Positions 7,838-15,543 of a stretch of DNA of 64,000 nucleotides are shown one piece after another (within the stretch, counting starts at the first letter, position 1; every line of letters begins with the position of its first letter). The DNA comes from Anaerolineales bacterium (lineage in GTDB: Bacteria; Chloroflexota; Anaerolineae; Anaerolineales; UBA11579): NCBI GenBank assembly GCA_019637805.1, contig JAHBVB010000002.1, positions 513,981 to 577,980 of the forward strand, read 5' to 3'. The position numbers and the translations under genes were made by a program. The notes under the pieces are model-generated. The model made no database searches, had not been told where the DNA came from, and saw nothing but the letters and a program-made list of their open reading frames with translations.

Positions 7838-8503
7838 ATGTATGGAATTGGTATCCTAAAAGGCTTGTGGGTGACCCTGGTCCACTTTGTCGAAACCTTC
7901 ACGGAAGACTTCCGCTGGATAGGCCGGAAGCGCTACTATTCTGAAGAAGGTGTGGCTGCCCGCCGCAGCAAAGACGCCAAAGGCATCTTCACCGTGCAGT
8001 ACCCTGAAGAGAAGCTGCCGGTGCCTGAAGAATTTCGCTTCATCCCCTTCCTGGTTTATGAAGTGGATGAGGAGGGCAATAAGCACGACCGCTGTACTTC
8101 CTGCGGTATCTGCGCCAAGGTCTGCCCCCCGCAGTGCATCTGGATCGTACGTACCGAAGACCCAGTCACCAAGCGCCCTGTGCCGGAACCGGTGGACTTC
8201 TTTATTGACGTCGACATCTGTATGAACTGCGGTTACTGCGCCGAATACTGCCCGTTCGACGCGATCAAGATGGACCACGACTACGAGCTGGCTTCGTACG
8301 ACCGCCATGCAGAGCATATCTACAACAAAGAAAAGCTCTCCAAGCCGGTGGAATACTATGCCAGCATCCGTCCGGCCAACTACACTCGCGAAGAGGCAGT
8401 CAAAGCTGCCGAAGAGGCCAAGAAGGCTGAGGCCGCGGCCGCCAAAGCCGCGGCTGCTGCGGCGACCGCCCAGGCAAGCGGCGGCGAACAGGCTGCCAGC
8501 TAG
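7838..8503 (+). CDS. nuoI: NADH-quinone oxidoreductase subunit I (two 4Fe-4S ferredoxin)
   Basis: 221 aa from ATG 7838 with GGAGA 8 bases upstream. Two CxxCxxCxxxCP motifs bind clusters N6a and N6b: Cys86/89/92/96 and Cys128/131/134/138. The N-terminal amphipathic segment GILKGLWVTLVHFVETF is the usual NuoI membrane-contact helix. Residues from about 185 form an Ala/Glu/Lys-rich tail. Last gene of the operon; a terminator follows at 8522. No nuoA, nuoH or other membrane-arm genes are adjacent, so these must be elsewhere if a full complex I is made. Confidence 0.95.
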   Translation: MYGIGILKGLWVTLVHFVETFTEDFRWIGRKRYYSEEGVAARRSKDAKGIFTVQYPEEKLPVPEEFRFIPFLVYEVDEEGNKHDRCTSCGICAKVCPPQCIWIVRTEDPVTKRPVPEPVDFFIDVDICMNCGYCAEYCPFDAIKMDHDYELASYDRHAEHIYNKEKLSKPVEYYASIRPANYTREEAVKAAEEAKKAEAAAAKAAAAAATAQASGGEQAAS

Positions 8504-8521
8504 GCACACAGCATCGAAAAC

Positions 8522-8547
8522 AAACAATCCCCGAGAGGGGATTGTTT
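8522..8547 (+). terminator. Terminator after nuoI
   Basis: Hairpin AAACAATCCCC-GAGA-GGGGATTGTTT, 19 bases after the nuoI stop, with the T-rich 3' arm serving as the run. Confidence 0.8.
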
Positions 8548-8549
8548 CG

Positions 8550-8555
8550 TATAAT
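8550..8555 (+). promoter_or_regulatory. -10 box of the small Cys protein gene
   Basis: TATAAT ending 9 bases before ATG 8565, which would place the transcription start at or next to the start codon (leaderless). No ribosome site is present. Confidence 0.6.
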
Positions 8556-8564
8556 GGACTGACT

Positions 8565-8879
8565 ATGTACCACGAAGATACTGAGATCATCTTCCCGCTG
8601 CGCGTCACCCCTGCCTTGCGCGACCTGCATGGCGAGGCGTGGCAAGCCGTTGCAGATCAGGCTGTAAAGGCGCCTGCCGACGGGCTGGAGGCGGTCAGTT
8701 TCGTCTTGGCCATGGCCCGGGTGGCCAGCTGCCACAACTGCAATGCCGATTCGTTCAGGGCGATGAAGGGTTGCACGGCTTGCGCCCAGGACGCCGTGCG
8801 CCGTTACCGCGGCGGCGAGAAGGCGTTGCTCAAGCAGGTAGAAAAAGCGCGCGCGGACATGGATAAGTGGGGCGGTTAG
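8565..8879 (+). CDS. Small cysteine-containing protein, function unknown
   Basis: 104 aa from ATG 8565; an upstream in-frame extension exists but runs through the nuoI terminator. The middle of the protein has a Cys cluster, SCHNCNADSFRAMKGCTACAQ, that is two CxxC pairs and could hold a metal or Fe-S cluster. The C-terminal third is a charged helix. Not recognised as a named family. It overlaps the convergent DUF1801 gene by 4 bp at the stop codons. Confidence 0.75.
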   Translation: MYHEDTEIIFPLRVTPALRDLHGEAWQAVADQAVKAPADGLEAVSFVLAMARVASCHNCNADSFRAMKGCTACAQDAVRRYRGGEKALLKQVEKARADMDKWGG

Positions 8880-9241
8880 GCTTGTTCGTCCGCCAGCATC
8901 TGCATTCTAAACTTCACGATTTTGGTAATTAAGTCCAGCGGCAACGGCTTGTCCAGCGCAAAGCGGATAGTGCCTTTGCCGGACTGCGCATAAGCCGTAG
9001 CTTCTGGGAAGGCCTCATTCATCGCATCGTAATAGGGATAGAGTGAGAGATGCTTCTTGGCCCCGGCAAAGAAGATCATCGTTTTCCCGTCCAGCTTAAA
9101 GGCGGGGATGTTGTAGCTAATGACTTGCTCGGCCTTCGGTGCAATTTTTTGAATGGTCTGGCGCAACGTCTGCAGCAAGGGTTGTACTTCACTAGGAAAG
9201 CTGCTGATGTACTCATCAACACTTTGAAACTTCTGACTCAT
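8876..9241 (-). CDS. DUF1801 (YdhG-like) protein
   Basis: 121 aa from ATG 9241, preceded by GGAGAGG. Family marks are VDEYISSFPSEVQPLLQTLR at the N terminus, PKAEQVISYNIPAFKL and the aromatic HLSLYPYYDAM segment, then GTIRFALDKPLPLDLI. DUF1801/YdhG proteins are small single-domain proteins of unknown biochemical role (iron-related suggestions exist for some relatives). Convergent with the preceding small Cys gene and divergent from mrp. Confidence 0.85.
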   Translation of the reverse strand: MSQKFQSVDEYISSFPSEVQPLLQTLRQTIQKIAPKAEQVISYNIPAFKLDGKTMIFFAGAKKHLSLYPYYDAMNEAFPEATAYAQSGKGTIRFALDKPLPLDLITKIVKFRMQMLADEQA

Positions 9242-9286
9242 GGCGGCCTCTCCGTGTAATTTCTGGCAACCCTTATAATAGCGCCT

Positions 9287-10372
9287 ATGTCCAATATTAG
9301 CGAAGAAACCATTCTGTCGGCCCTCAGCGGCGTGCAAGACCCCGCCCAGGGCCGTGACCTGATCAGCCTGAACGCCTTGCGGGAAATGCGCATTAAAGGC
9401 AGCGATGTCACCCTGCGGCTGGCACAAGTTACCCCCTTGCATCCACAGCGCGCAGAGATTGAGGCCGCCGTGCAGCAAGCCCTGCAGACGGCTGGTGTGG
9501 GAAAGCTAGCCTTTGAATATGCCAGTGAAGTGCCAGATGACGGCCGCCAGCGCGGCGGCCTGGCGGCAGGCGTAAAGAACATCATCGCCATTGCCTCCGG
9601 CAAAGGCGGGGTGGGCAAGAGCACCGTGTCGGTCAACGTCGCCGTGGCGCTGGCCCAGGCCGGCGCCCGGGTGGGCCTGCTGGACGCCGACATCTATGGG
9701 CCTAATGTGCCCACCATGATGGGCGTGGAGCACCTGCCCAAGCCGCCTGACGCCGATGGGCGCCTGACCCCTGCCGAAGCCTACGGCGTCAAAATGATGT
9801 CGATCGGTTTCCTGGTGCGTCCGGAACAAGCCATGGTATGGCGCGGCCCCATGCTACACAACGCCTTGCGCCAGTTCGTCAATGACGTGGATTGGGGCGA
9901 GTTGGACTATTTGATCGTGGACATGCCGCCCGGCACCGGCGATGTGCAGCTCTCCCTGGCCCAAACCACCCCGATCAGTGGCGGCTTCATCGTCACCCTG
10001 CCGCAAAAGGTCTCGGTGGACGATGCCCGCCGCGGCGCGGAAATGTTCCGCCAGCTGCGCGTCCCCCTGATGGGCGTGATCGAGAACATGAGCTTCATGT
10101 TGCTGCCGGATGGGCAGCGCATGGAGGTCTTTGGCAGCGGCGGGGGCCAGGCTTTGGCGGCGGAATTCGAGATCCCTTTGATTGGCGCCGTGCCCATGGA
10201 GGCGGAGGTGCGCGCCGGCAGTGACGCCGGCACACCCATCGTGCACAGCCAACCAGACTCTCCGGCGGCTGTCGCTTTGCGTTCCATTGCCGGCGAGATC
10301 TCGCTGCGTGCCTCTCTGGCCGCGCTGGAGACCCAAAGCCAAACCATCCCGTTGCAAATTGTGGATGAGTAA
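9287..10372 (+). CDS. mrp: Mrp/ApbC-type P-loop ATPase (Fe-S carrier family)
   Basis: 361 aa. An N-terminal MIP18/DUF59 domain (about 1-80) is followed by the ParA/MinD-like ATPase with the deviant Walker A SGKGGVGKS (104-112) and MPPGTGDVQL. Family members carry and insert Fe-S clusters. The CxxC that bridges the cluster in ApbC usually follows ENMS; here that stretch reads ENMSFMLLPDGQRMEVFG with no Cys, so cluster binding may be lost or use other residues. TATAAT ends 7 bases before ATG (leaderless signature). Confidence 0.92.
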   Translation: MSNISEETILSALSGVQDPAQGRDLISLNALREMRIKGSDVTLRLAQVTPLHPQRAEIEAAVQQALQTAGVGKLAFEYASEVPDDGRQRGGLAAGVKNIIAIASGKGGVGKSTVSVNVAVALAQAGARVGLLDADIYGPNVPTMMGVEHLPKPPDADGRLTPAEAYGVKMMSIGFLVRPEQAMVWRGPMLHNALRQFVNDVDWGELDYLIVDMPPGTGDVQLSLAQTTPISGGFIVTLPQKVSVDDARRGAEMFRQLRVPLMGVIENMSFMLLPDGQRMEVFGSGGGQALAAEFEIPLIGAVPMEAEVRAGSDAGTPIVHSQPDSPAAVALRSIAGEISLRASLAALETQSQTIPLQIVDE

Positions 10373-10414
10373 ACGCCCCTCTCAAACCGCTTTCGTGGTT
10401 AGAATAGACCTCTT

Positions 10415-11368
10415 ATGACAGACACTCAAGCGACCGAAACTGTTTCGCCTCAGATCGTCGGGATACGCTTTCAAAAAATTGGCAAGATCTATCATTTCGA
10501 TGCCAGCAAAGAACCCGAAATCAAGCCGGGCGATTACGCCATTGTAGAAACCAGCCGCGGCGTGCAAATGGGCCAGGTGGTCCAGCGCGTCGATTCGCCG
10601 CCCACGCCGCCTCAGGGTAGTTGGAAGGCGATTGAGCGCAAGGCTACCGATCAAGACATTGTCACCCTGCAAGACTGGCAGAAGAAGGAAGTAGAGGCAA
10701 TGATCGAGTGCCGCGCTACCGCCGCGGAGCTTAAGTTCGAAGCGATCAAAGTGGTCAAGGCCGAGTACAGCTTTGACGGCAAATCGCTGATATTCCTCTA
10801 CAACTTTGACAACGAAGAAGACATCGATGTGGAGCGTCTGCGCAAAGCCATGCAGAGCCGCTACAAGAAACCCAAGGTGGAGATGCGCCGGGTGGGGCCG
10901 CGCGACGTGGCCAAGATCTTGGGCGGTTTAGGCGCCTGCGGTTTGGAATCCCGCTGCTGTTCCACTTTCCTCACCGAGTTCAGCCCGATCTCGATTAAGA
11001 TGGCCAAAGCCCAGGGGATCTCGCTGGACCCCAGCGAGATCACCGGCATGTGCGGCCGGCTGCGCTGCTGCCTGATCTACGAATACGAGCAGTATGTCGA
11101 AGCCCGCAAGACCCTGCCCAAGCGCGGCAAGGAAGTGGTTACGCCGATGGGCAAGGGCAAGGTGATTGATGTGCTGCCTTTGAAGCAAGCCATCATGGTC
11201 TCTTTGCCCGAGGGCAAGCGCGCCGAGTTCCTGAAGCACGAAGTGGAACCCTGGGACGAGCTGGAGGCGCTGCGCCGCAAGTCTGCCGCCCCCTGTGACC
11301 GCCATGAGAACGGCGGTTGCGACTGCGGCAAAGCCAATTACGGCGACAAGGCCAAAACCGACGATTAG
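10415..11368 (+). CDS. PSP1-domain protein (RicT/YaaT-like)
   Basis: 317 aa. The PSP1 core includes GDYAIVETSRGVQMGQVV, the LIFLYNFDNEEDIDVERL strand and the conserved Cys region ACGLESRCCSTFL and CGRLRCCLIYEYEQY. In Bacillus the homologue RicT (YaaT) forms a complex with RicA and RicF that carries Fe-S clusters and affects RNase Y. A further Cys cluster (CDRHENGGCDCG) ends the protein. A TAGAAT box ends 9 bases before ATG, again a leaderless pattern. The next gene starts 7 bp after the stop. Confidence 0.9.
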   Translation: MTDTQATETVSPQIVGIRFQKIGKIYHFDASKEPEIKPGDYAIVETSRGVQMGQVVQRVDSPPTPPQGSWKAIERKATDQDIVTLQDWQKKEVEAMIECRATAAELKFEAIKVVKAEYSFDGKSLIFLYNFDNEEDIDVERLRKAMQSRYKKPKVEMRRVGPRDVAKILGGLGACGLESRCCSTFLTEFSPISIKMAKAQGISLDPSEITGMCGRLRCCLIYEYEQYVEARKTLPKRGKEVVTPMGKGKVIDVLPLKQAIMVSLPEGKRAEFLKHEVEPWDELEALRRKSAAPCDRHENGGCDCGKANYGDKAKTDD

Positions 11369-11375
11369 CCCAGCC

Positions 11376-12227
11376 ATGACGCCGGAACGGGTCGTCTCGC
11401 TGGTTCCTTCGATCACCGAAAGCCTGTTTGACCTGGGGTTGGGATCCAGCGTAGTTGGCATCACGGGTTACTGCATACACCCCGCAGAAGCCCTGCGGGG
11501 TGTGCCGCGCCTGGGCGGTACCAAGAACCCGCGCATTAACGAGATCATCGCCCTGCGGCCAGACTTGATCTTTGCCAACCAAGAGGAGAACACCGCCGCG
11601 GCGGTGCATGCCTTGCAGGCTGCCGGCCTGCGCGTGCTGGTGCATTTTCCGCTCACCGTCCACCAGGCCATCGCAGACCTTGAAGGTATTGCCACGTTGT
11701 ATGCGGATGCCGAAGCGTCGGCGCGGGTAGTAGAGCTGGCAGAGCGACTGGCCGCTGCCCAGGCTGGGCATGCCCCTTTGCAGCCTCTACGTCTCTTTTG
11801 CCCCATCTGGCAGGATGCAGATGGGGCAGTACCCTGGTGGATGACTTTCAATCAGGAAACCTTCACACACGATATTCTGCGCCTGTGTGGTTTCGTCAAC
11901 GTATTTGCCCAGCGGGGGCGGCGTTACCCGCTGGCCGCCGACCTGGGGCTGGCTCCAGCCAAGCCGGCCGCCGACCGGGATACGCGCTACCCGCGCGTGA
12001 CGCGGGAGGAGATCCTGGCCGCCCAGCCTGAAGTGATTTTGCTGCCCAGTGAGCCCTACGAATACACGAGCGCTCATCTATCCATGTTTCGGGAAGCTTT
12101 TGCGGGCACGCCAGCTGCGGATGGCGGGCGCATCGTTGCCCTGGATGGCAGCTTGCTGACTTGGCCTGGCACACGTTTGGCCAAAGCTCTGGATTACTTG
12201 AGTACCCTGCACGCCTCATTGCTTTAG
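11376..12227 (+). CDS. Helical-backbone metal receptor / BtuF-like binding protein
   Basis: 283 aa from ATG 11376. The fold is the class III periplasmic-binding-protein type (PF01497): RVVSLVPSITESLFDLGLG at the N terminus, GGTKNPRINEIIALRPDLIF, a long connecting helix, then the second lobe ending PGTRLAKALDYLSTLH. Family members bind cobalamin, heme or siderophores for ABC import. No signal peptide or lipobox is visible, so it may be cytoplasmic or the export signal may come from another start. No transporter genes are adjacent. Confidence 0.85.
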   Translation: MTPERVVSLVPSITESLFDLGLGSSVVGITGYCIHPAEALRGVPRLGGTKNPRINEIIALRPDLIFANQEENTAAAVHALQAAGLRVLVHFPLTVHQAIADLEGIATLYADAEASARVVELAERLAAAQAGHAPLQPLRLFCPIWQDADGAVPWWMTFNQETFTHDILRLCGFVNVFAQRGRRYPLAADLGLAPAKPAADRDTRYPRVTREEILAAQPEVILLPSEPYEYTSAHLSMFREAFAGTPAADGGRIVALDGSLLTWPGTRLAKALDYLSTLHASLL

Positions 12228-12235
12228 GAGCAAAC

Positions 12236-12270
12236 AACAAAAAAGCCCGCAGGAGTGCGGGCTTTTTGTT
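12236..12270. terminator. Bidirectional terminator
   Basis: AACAAAAAAGCCCGCA-GGAG-TGCGGGCTTTTTGTT: strong stem with A and T runs on either side, between two convergent genes. Confidence 0.9.
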
Positions 12271-12286
12271 GCCTGGGACAGGCGCG

Positions 12287-12742
12287 TTATTCTTCGACCA
12301 CGATGGTGCCGGACATGCCAGTGTGTCCGGACGCCCCATGGAATTCACAGTAGTAGTCGTAGGTACCCGGCTCGTCGAAGGTGAAACTAAAGCTATCGCC
12401 CAGGCTGAGCGTGCCACTGGCGAAACTGCCATCATCGGCAGTCACAGTGTGGGGTGAATCTTCCGCATTACGCCAAGTGACCGTAGTGCCCGCCTTCACT
12501 GTCAGCGAACCGGGACGGAAGCTGAAATTGCTGATCGTGATCGAGGCGTCTTCGTCGTCGGGCGTCTCGGGTTCAGTTTCGGTCTGTGCCTCGGTTTCCG
12601 TAGGCGCATCGGTATGAGCAGCGGTGTGCTCTGCTTCCAAGGTTTCGGCGGGAGCTTCCTCCGGGGTGGCTGGCGCGCTGCAGGCAGCCAGCAAAAGCAT
12701 TAGCAGAACTGAGATGGCAATGAGGCGATTTGTCGATTTCAT
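12287..12742 (-). CDS. Cupredoxin (plastocyanin/amicyanin-like) lipoprotein
   Basis: 151 aa. A lipobox LLAAC places Cys21 as the lipid-modified residue. A Thr/Glu-rich spacer (22-65) precedes a small cupredoxin domain (66-151). Type 1 copper ligands are readable: His98 (SPHTVT), Cys132 and His135 (YYCEFH) and Met143 (GMSG). The protein should be a surface-tethered electron carrier. Its redox partner is not evident from neighbours. Confidence 0.92.
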   Translation of the reverse strand: MKSTNRLIAISVLLMLLLAACSAPATPEEAPAETLEAEHTAAHTDAPTETEAQTETEPETPDDEDASITISNFSFRPGSLTVKAGTTVTWRNAEDSPHTVTADDGSFASGTLSLGDSFSFTFDEPGTYDYYCEFHGASGHTGMSGTIVVEE

Positions 12743-12850
12743 GCGCTACTCCTGGATGCTTCTGGATTTAAAGAGTATAAACGTCAATTCTAAGAAAGAG
12801 CTTAACCAAACCCTGGCCTGTAATACAATCGGCTTCCATACGATCGACCA

Positions 12851-13084
12851 TTGAAAGAATCCAATTATTCTCCCAGTTTGTTCTCGCAGCCTTGGATGGG
12901 CAGTGCGTTAAAAGTCATCCGTCAAAGCGGTCTCTTGTTGTTCAGCTTGTGGTTGTTTGTCTTGGCCATTACACTGATGAAGTCGGGGGCGGGGGAACTT
13001 GGACCGCTGATTCAGTCTACCTTTGCGCTTGAGAACATCGCCAATAGTCTGGGCTTTGGCGGCTCTTTGCTTATGGCGTCATGA
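12851..13084 (+). CDS. Na/Pi-cotransporter-like membrane protein, N-terminal fragment
   Basis: 77 aa from a TTG start with TACAAT 21 bases upstream. It holds one strong membrane helix (LLLFSLWLFVLAITLM) and the beginning of the first transport repeat, and stops at SLLMAS. The sequence logically continues in another frame in the next ORF, which begins at the overlapping ATGA. Homologues I recall from Chloroflexota are single proteins running through this junction, so this is probably the 5' part of one frameshifted gene (12851-13944). Confidence 0.6.
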   Translation: MKESNYSPSLFSQPWMGSALKVIRQSGLLLFSLWLFVLAITLMKSGAGELGPLIQSTFALENIANSLGFGGSLLMAS

Positions 13085-13944
13085 GCGGCTCTCCGGTAGC
13101 GGCTGCCGCGCTCACGTTCTTTGATGCCGGGCTGATCCGTGATCTGGATGTTTTTGCGATGATCACCGGCAGCCGCTTGGGCGCCAGTCTGATCGTGCTG
13201 CTGATCGGCTTCGTCTATGTGCTGCGTGGGAAAGGCCGCTCAGAAAGCCTGGGGATGGGCTTGGTGTCGATCTGTGTCACTGGCAGTACCTACCTGGTAG
13301 CGTTGCTCCCAGGATATTTTATGTTGTCCAGCGGAATGCTGGACGGCCTGCAGCTTCAGAGCGGCACCTTGCTGTCATCGTTTATTGATGGCCTATTTAC
13401 ACCGATTGTTGTGCTGGCCGAACAGTGGCTGTCGGGCTGGATGATCTTTCTGCTGGGGATGGGCGTGATTCTGGTCAGTTTTCGGATGTTCGACGACTTT
13501 CTGCCTACAGAATCCATCCGGCAAAGTCAACTGGGGCGCCTGTCTCGCCTGGTCTATCGCCCCTTTGTGATGTTCCTGTTGGGGTCACTGGTCACGCTGA
13601 TTTCCATGTCAGTCAGCGTATCCATCTCTATTCTTGTGCCGCTCAGCAATCGCGGCTTCGTACGGCGCGAGAATGTCATCCCTTACATTATGGGTGCCAA
13701 CATCACGACGTTCATTGATACGCTATTAGCGGCGGTCCTCTTGCGCAACCCGCGGGCCTTTACCGTGGTTTTGGCAGAGATGATCAGTATTTCTTTGGTG
13801 TCCGCGCTGATCTTGGCTTTCTTCTATGCTCGTTATGAGCATGTGATTCTGAAGTTTGTCAATTGGCTGGTCAACCGCAAACGAAACCTGGCCGTTTTCG
13901 TTTTCTTCCTTTTCCTCATCCCTCTGGTTTTACTCCTGGTGTAA
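13081..13944 (+). CDS. Na/Pi-cotransporter-like membrane protein, main part
   Basis: 287 aa with about seven hydrophobic helices. Two repeats typical of the PF02690 family are visible: MSGSPVAAAALTFFDAGLI with MITGSRLGAS, and the second ISILVPLSN with IPYIMGANITTF. The first repeat needs residues from the preceding fragment to be complete. The frames differ by one base and no classic slippery heptamer is seen at the junction, so an assembly error, a recent frameshift, or true translational coupling are all possible. The next gene follows after 10 bp. Confidence 0.7.
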   Translation: MSGSPVAAAALTFFDAGLIRDLDVFAMITGSRLGASLIVLLIGFVYVLRGKGRSESLGMGLVSICVTGSTYLVALLPGYFMLSSGMLDGLQLQSGTLLSSFIDGLFTPIVVLAEQWLSGWMIFLLGMGVILVSFRMFDDFLPTESIRQSQLGRLSRLVYRPFVMFLLGSLVTLISMSVSVSISILVPLSNRGFVRRENVIPYIMGANITTFIDTLLAAVLLRNPRAFTVVLAEMISISLVSALILAFFYARYEHVILKFVNWLVNRKRNLAVFVFFLFLIPLVLLLV

Positions 13945-13954
13945 AGGAGTTTTC

Positions 13955-14788
13955 ATGCATATTCTGATCGCCACCAACAATACTCCACACGGACAAAAGG
14001 CCCTGGAGTACGGCCTGGGTTTGGTGAAGCAGACCGGGGCGAATTGCACTCTGGTGCATGTGATTAACCGCCCGGAAGAGCGTCCCAGCGGCCTTGCCGT
14101 CCTGCAGGCGCAGGTGGAGCAGGCTCAGCAGCTGGGGCTGAAGCCCCGCGCTGAACTGCGTCTGGGGCTCCCCGCCGAGCAGATCGTGCATCTGGCCTAC
14201 GAGACAGACATTGACCTGATCGTCATGGGCGGCGGGACCCCAGAGAAGCTGCTTAGCCGGTTGATTGCTCCGGCCAGCGAGCGCGTGCTGGCCAACGCGC
14301 CGTGTCCGGTGCTGATGGTGCGCGGCGCGGCCCGCCCGCCGAAACGTTTCCTGGTACTGCACAGTGGGGCCGAGGCGCTGCGCACCCTGCCGCTCTTCTT
14401 GCAGCGGGCCGGCAGCATCCTGCTGCCAGGCAGCCAGGTGGTGTTGCTGCACGTGATGTCACAGATCGGCGCCAGCCACCAGGTGAGCGGCTGGGAGCTT
14501 TATGCGGATGCGGACGAGCTGATCCAGAACAAGACCCTGGAGGGGGAATGGCTGGAGCAAGGCCTGGCCTTCTTTGAGCCCTATAAGGGCGTAACCACCA
14601 CTGCCAAAGTCCGGCATGGTTTGGTGGTGGATGAGATCCTCGTTGAAGTGCGCCAAGGCGACTATGACTTGGTAGTTTTGGGCAGCCACAGAGGGGGCAC
14701 CTGGCAGGATCTGTTGATCGATAACGTCGCCAAGCAAATCGCCGGCCGCACACAACTTCCTATTTTGGTTGTTCAGCGGCAGGTGTAG
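13955..14788 (+). CDS. Tandem universal stress protein (UspA family)
   Basis: 277 aa from ATG 13955 with AAAGGAG upstream. Two Usp domains: the first (1 to about 127) starts MHILIATNNTPHGQKALEYG and ends with the ATP-binding-like GGGTPEKLLSRLIAPASERVL followed by APCPVLMVR; the second (about 130-277) ends VVLGSHRGGTWQDLLIDNVA and LPILVV. Usp proteins bind nucleotides and act in stress or transport regulation. It follows the Na/Pi-like transporter closely and may regulate it. Confidence 0.88.
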   Translation: MHILIATNNTPHGQKALEYGLGLVKQTGANCTLVHVINRPEERPSGLAVLQAQVEQAQQLGLKPRAELRLGLPAEQIVHLAYETDIDLIVMGGGTPEKLLSRLIAPASERVLANAPCPVLMVRGAARPPKRFLVLHSGAEALRTLPLFLQRAGSILLPGSQVVLLHVMSQIGASHQVSGWELYADADELIQNKTLEGEWLEQGLAFFEPYKGVTTTAKVRHGLVVDEILVEVRQGDYDLVVLGSHRGGTWQDLLIDNVAKQIAGRTQLPILVVQRQV

Positions 14789-14797
14789 CTCAACGGC

Positions 14798-14825
14798 TTG
14801 ACGTTTCTTGCCTTTGACGTATAAT
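14798..14825 (+). promoter_or_regulatory. Promoter of the gntR-korA-korB operon
   Basis: TTGACG (14798-14803), 16-bp spacer, TATAAT (14820-14825), leaving a leader of about 30 nt before ATG 14863. Confidence 0.75.
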
Positions 14826-14862
14826 TGCTTTAATAACATTCATCAGATTAACTATATTTTTG

Positions 14863-15543
14863 ATGATGAAAGCAACCACTTCTTTTCATTTTCTGGACTA
14901 TTTAGCCAATGGCATTCAGGACGAGCGCTTGCCGTCTTTGGAGGCCTTGAGTGCCGAGCACGGTATTAGCGCCTCTGTGCTGCGTGAGCAGCTTCAGGTA
15001 GCCCGGGCCCTAGGCCTGGTCGAGGTGCGCCCGCGCACCGGTATCCGGCGTCTCCCGTATTCCTTTGCCCCCGCCGTGCGCCAAAGCCTGTTTTACGCCA
15101 TGGCACGAGACGCCCACAGCTTTGACCAGTTTGCTGATGTGCGCCGTCATTTGGAACGGGCGTATTGGTCCGAAGCCGTTGAAAAGCTGACCCAAGAAGA
15201 TATTGCCGAGCTTCGCCAGCTCGTTACGCGCGCGCAGCAGATGCTGAGCGACACGCCCATCCAAGTCCCTCATTCCGAGCACCGCCAATTGCATTTAGCC
15301 ATTTATCAACATGTCGCCAACCCATTTGTGATTGGGTTGCTTGAAGCCTACTGGTCTGCTTACGAGGCTGTGGGCTTGAACCGTTATACAGGCATTGACT
15401 ATCTGGAACAAGTTTGGGCGGTTCACGATCAAATCGTTGCGGCTATTGCCGCCGGGGACTTCGACCTCGGCCATCGCTTGTTAAATGATCACTTCGCACT
15501 TATTGAACAACTACCAGGAAGACCCGCTAAGGAGAGCAGATGA
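14863..15543 (+). CDS. FadR-type GntR transcriptional regulator
   Basis: About 226 aa; two consecutive ATG codons (14863, 14866) preceded by an in-frame TTG, so the exact start is open. An N-terminal winged helix (LPSLEALSAEHGISASVLREQLQ style; recognition around residues 30-55) is joined to an all-helical FCD effector domain with FADVRRHLERAYW and His residues in HRQLHLAIYQHVANPF that could bind a metal. It overlaps korA as ATGA, so the regulator is made from the same message as the enzyme. The effector is likely an organic acid by family analogy. Confidence 0.88.
   Translation: MMKATTSFHFLDYLANGIQDERLPSLEALSAEHGISASVLREQLQVARALGLVEVRPRTGIRRLPYSFAPAVRQSLFYAMARDAHSFDQFADVRRHLERAYWSEAVEKLTQEDIAELRQLVTRAQQMLSDTPIQVPHSEHRQLHLAIYQHVANPFVIGLLEAYWSAYEAVGLNRYTGIDYLEQVWAVHDQIVAAIAAGDFDLGHRLLNDHFALIEQLPGRPAKESR

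Noticed and set aside
13070-13090. Programmed -1 frameshift in the Na/Pi-like gene
   Set aside because: No X-XXY-YYZ slippery heptamer or obvious downstream structure at the junction.
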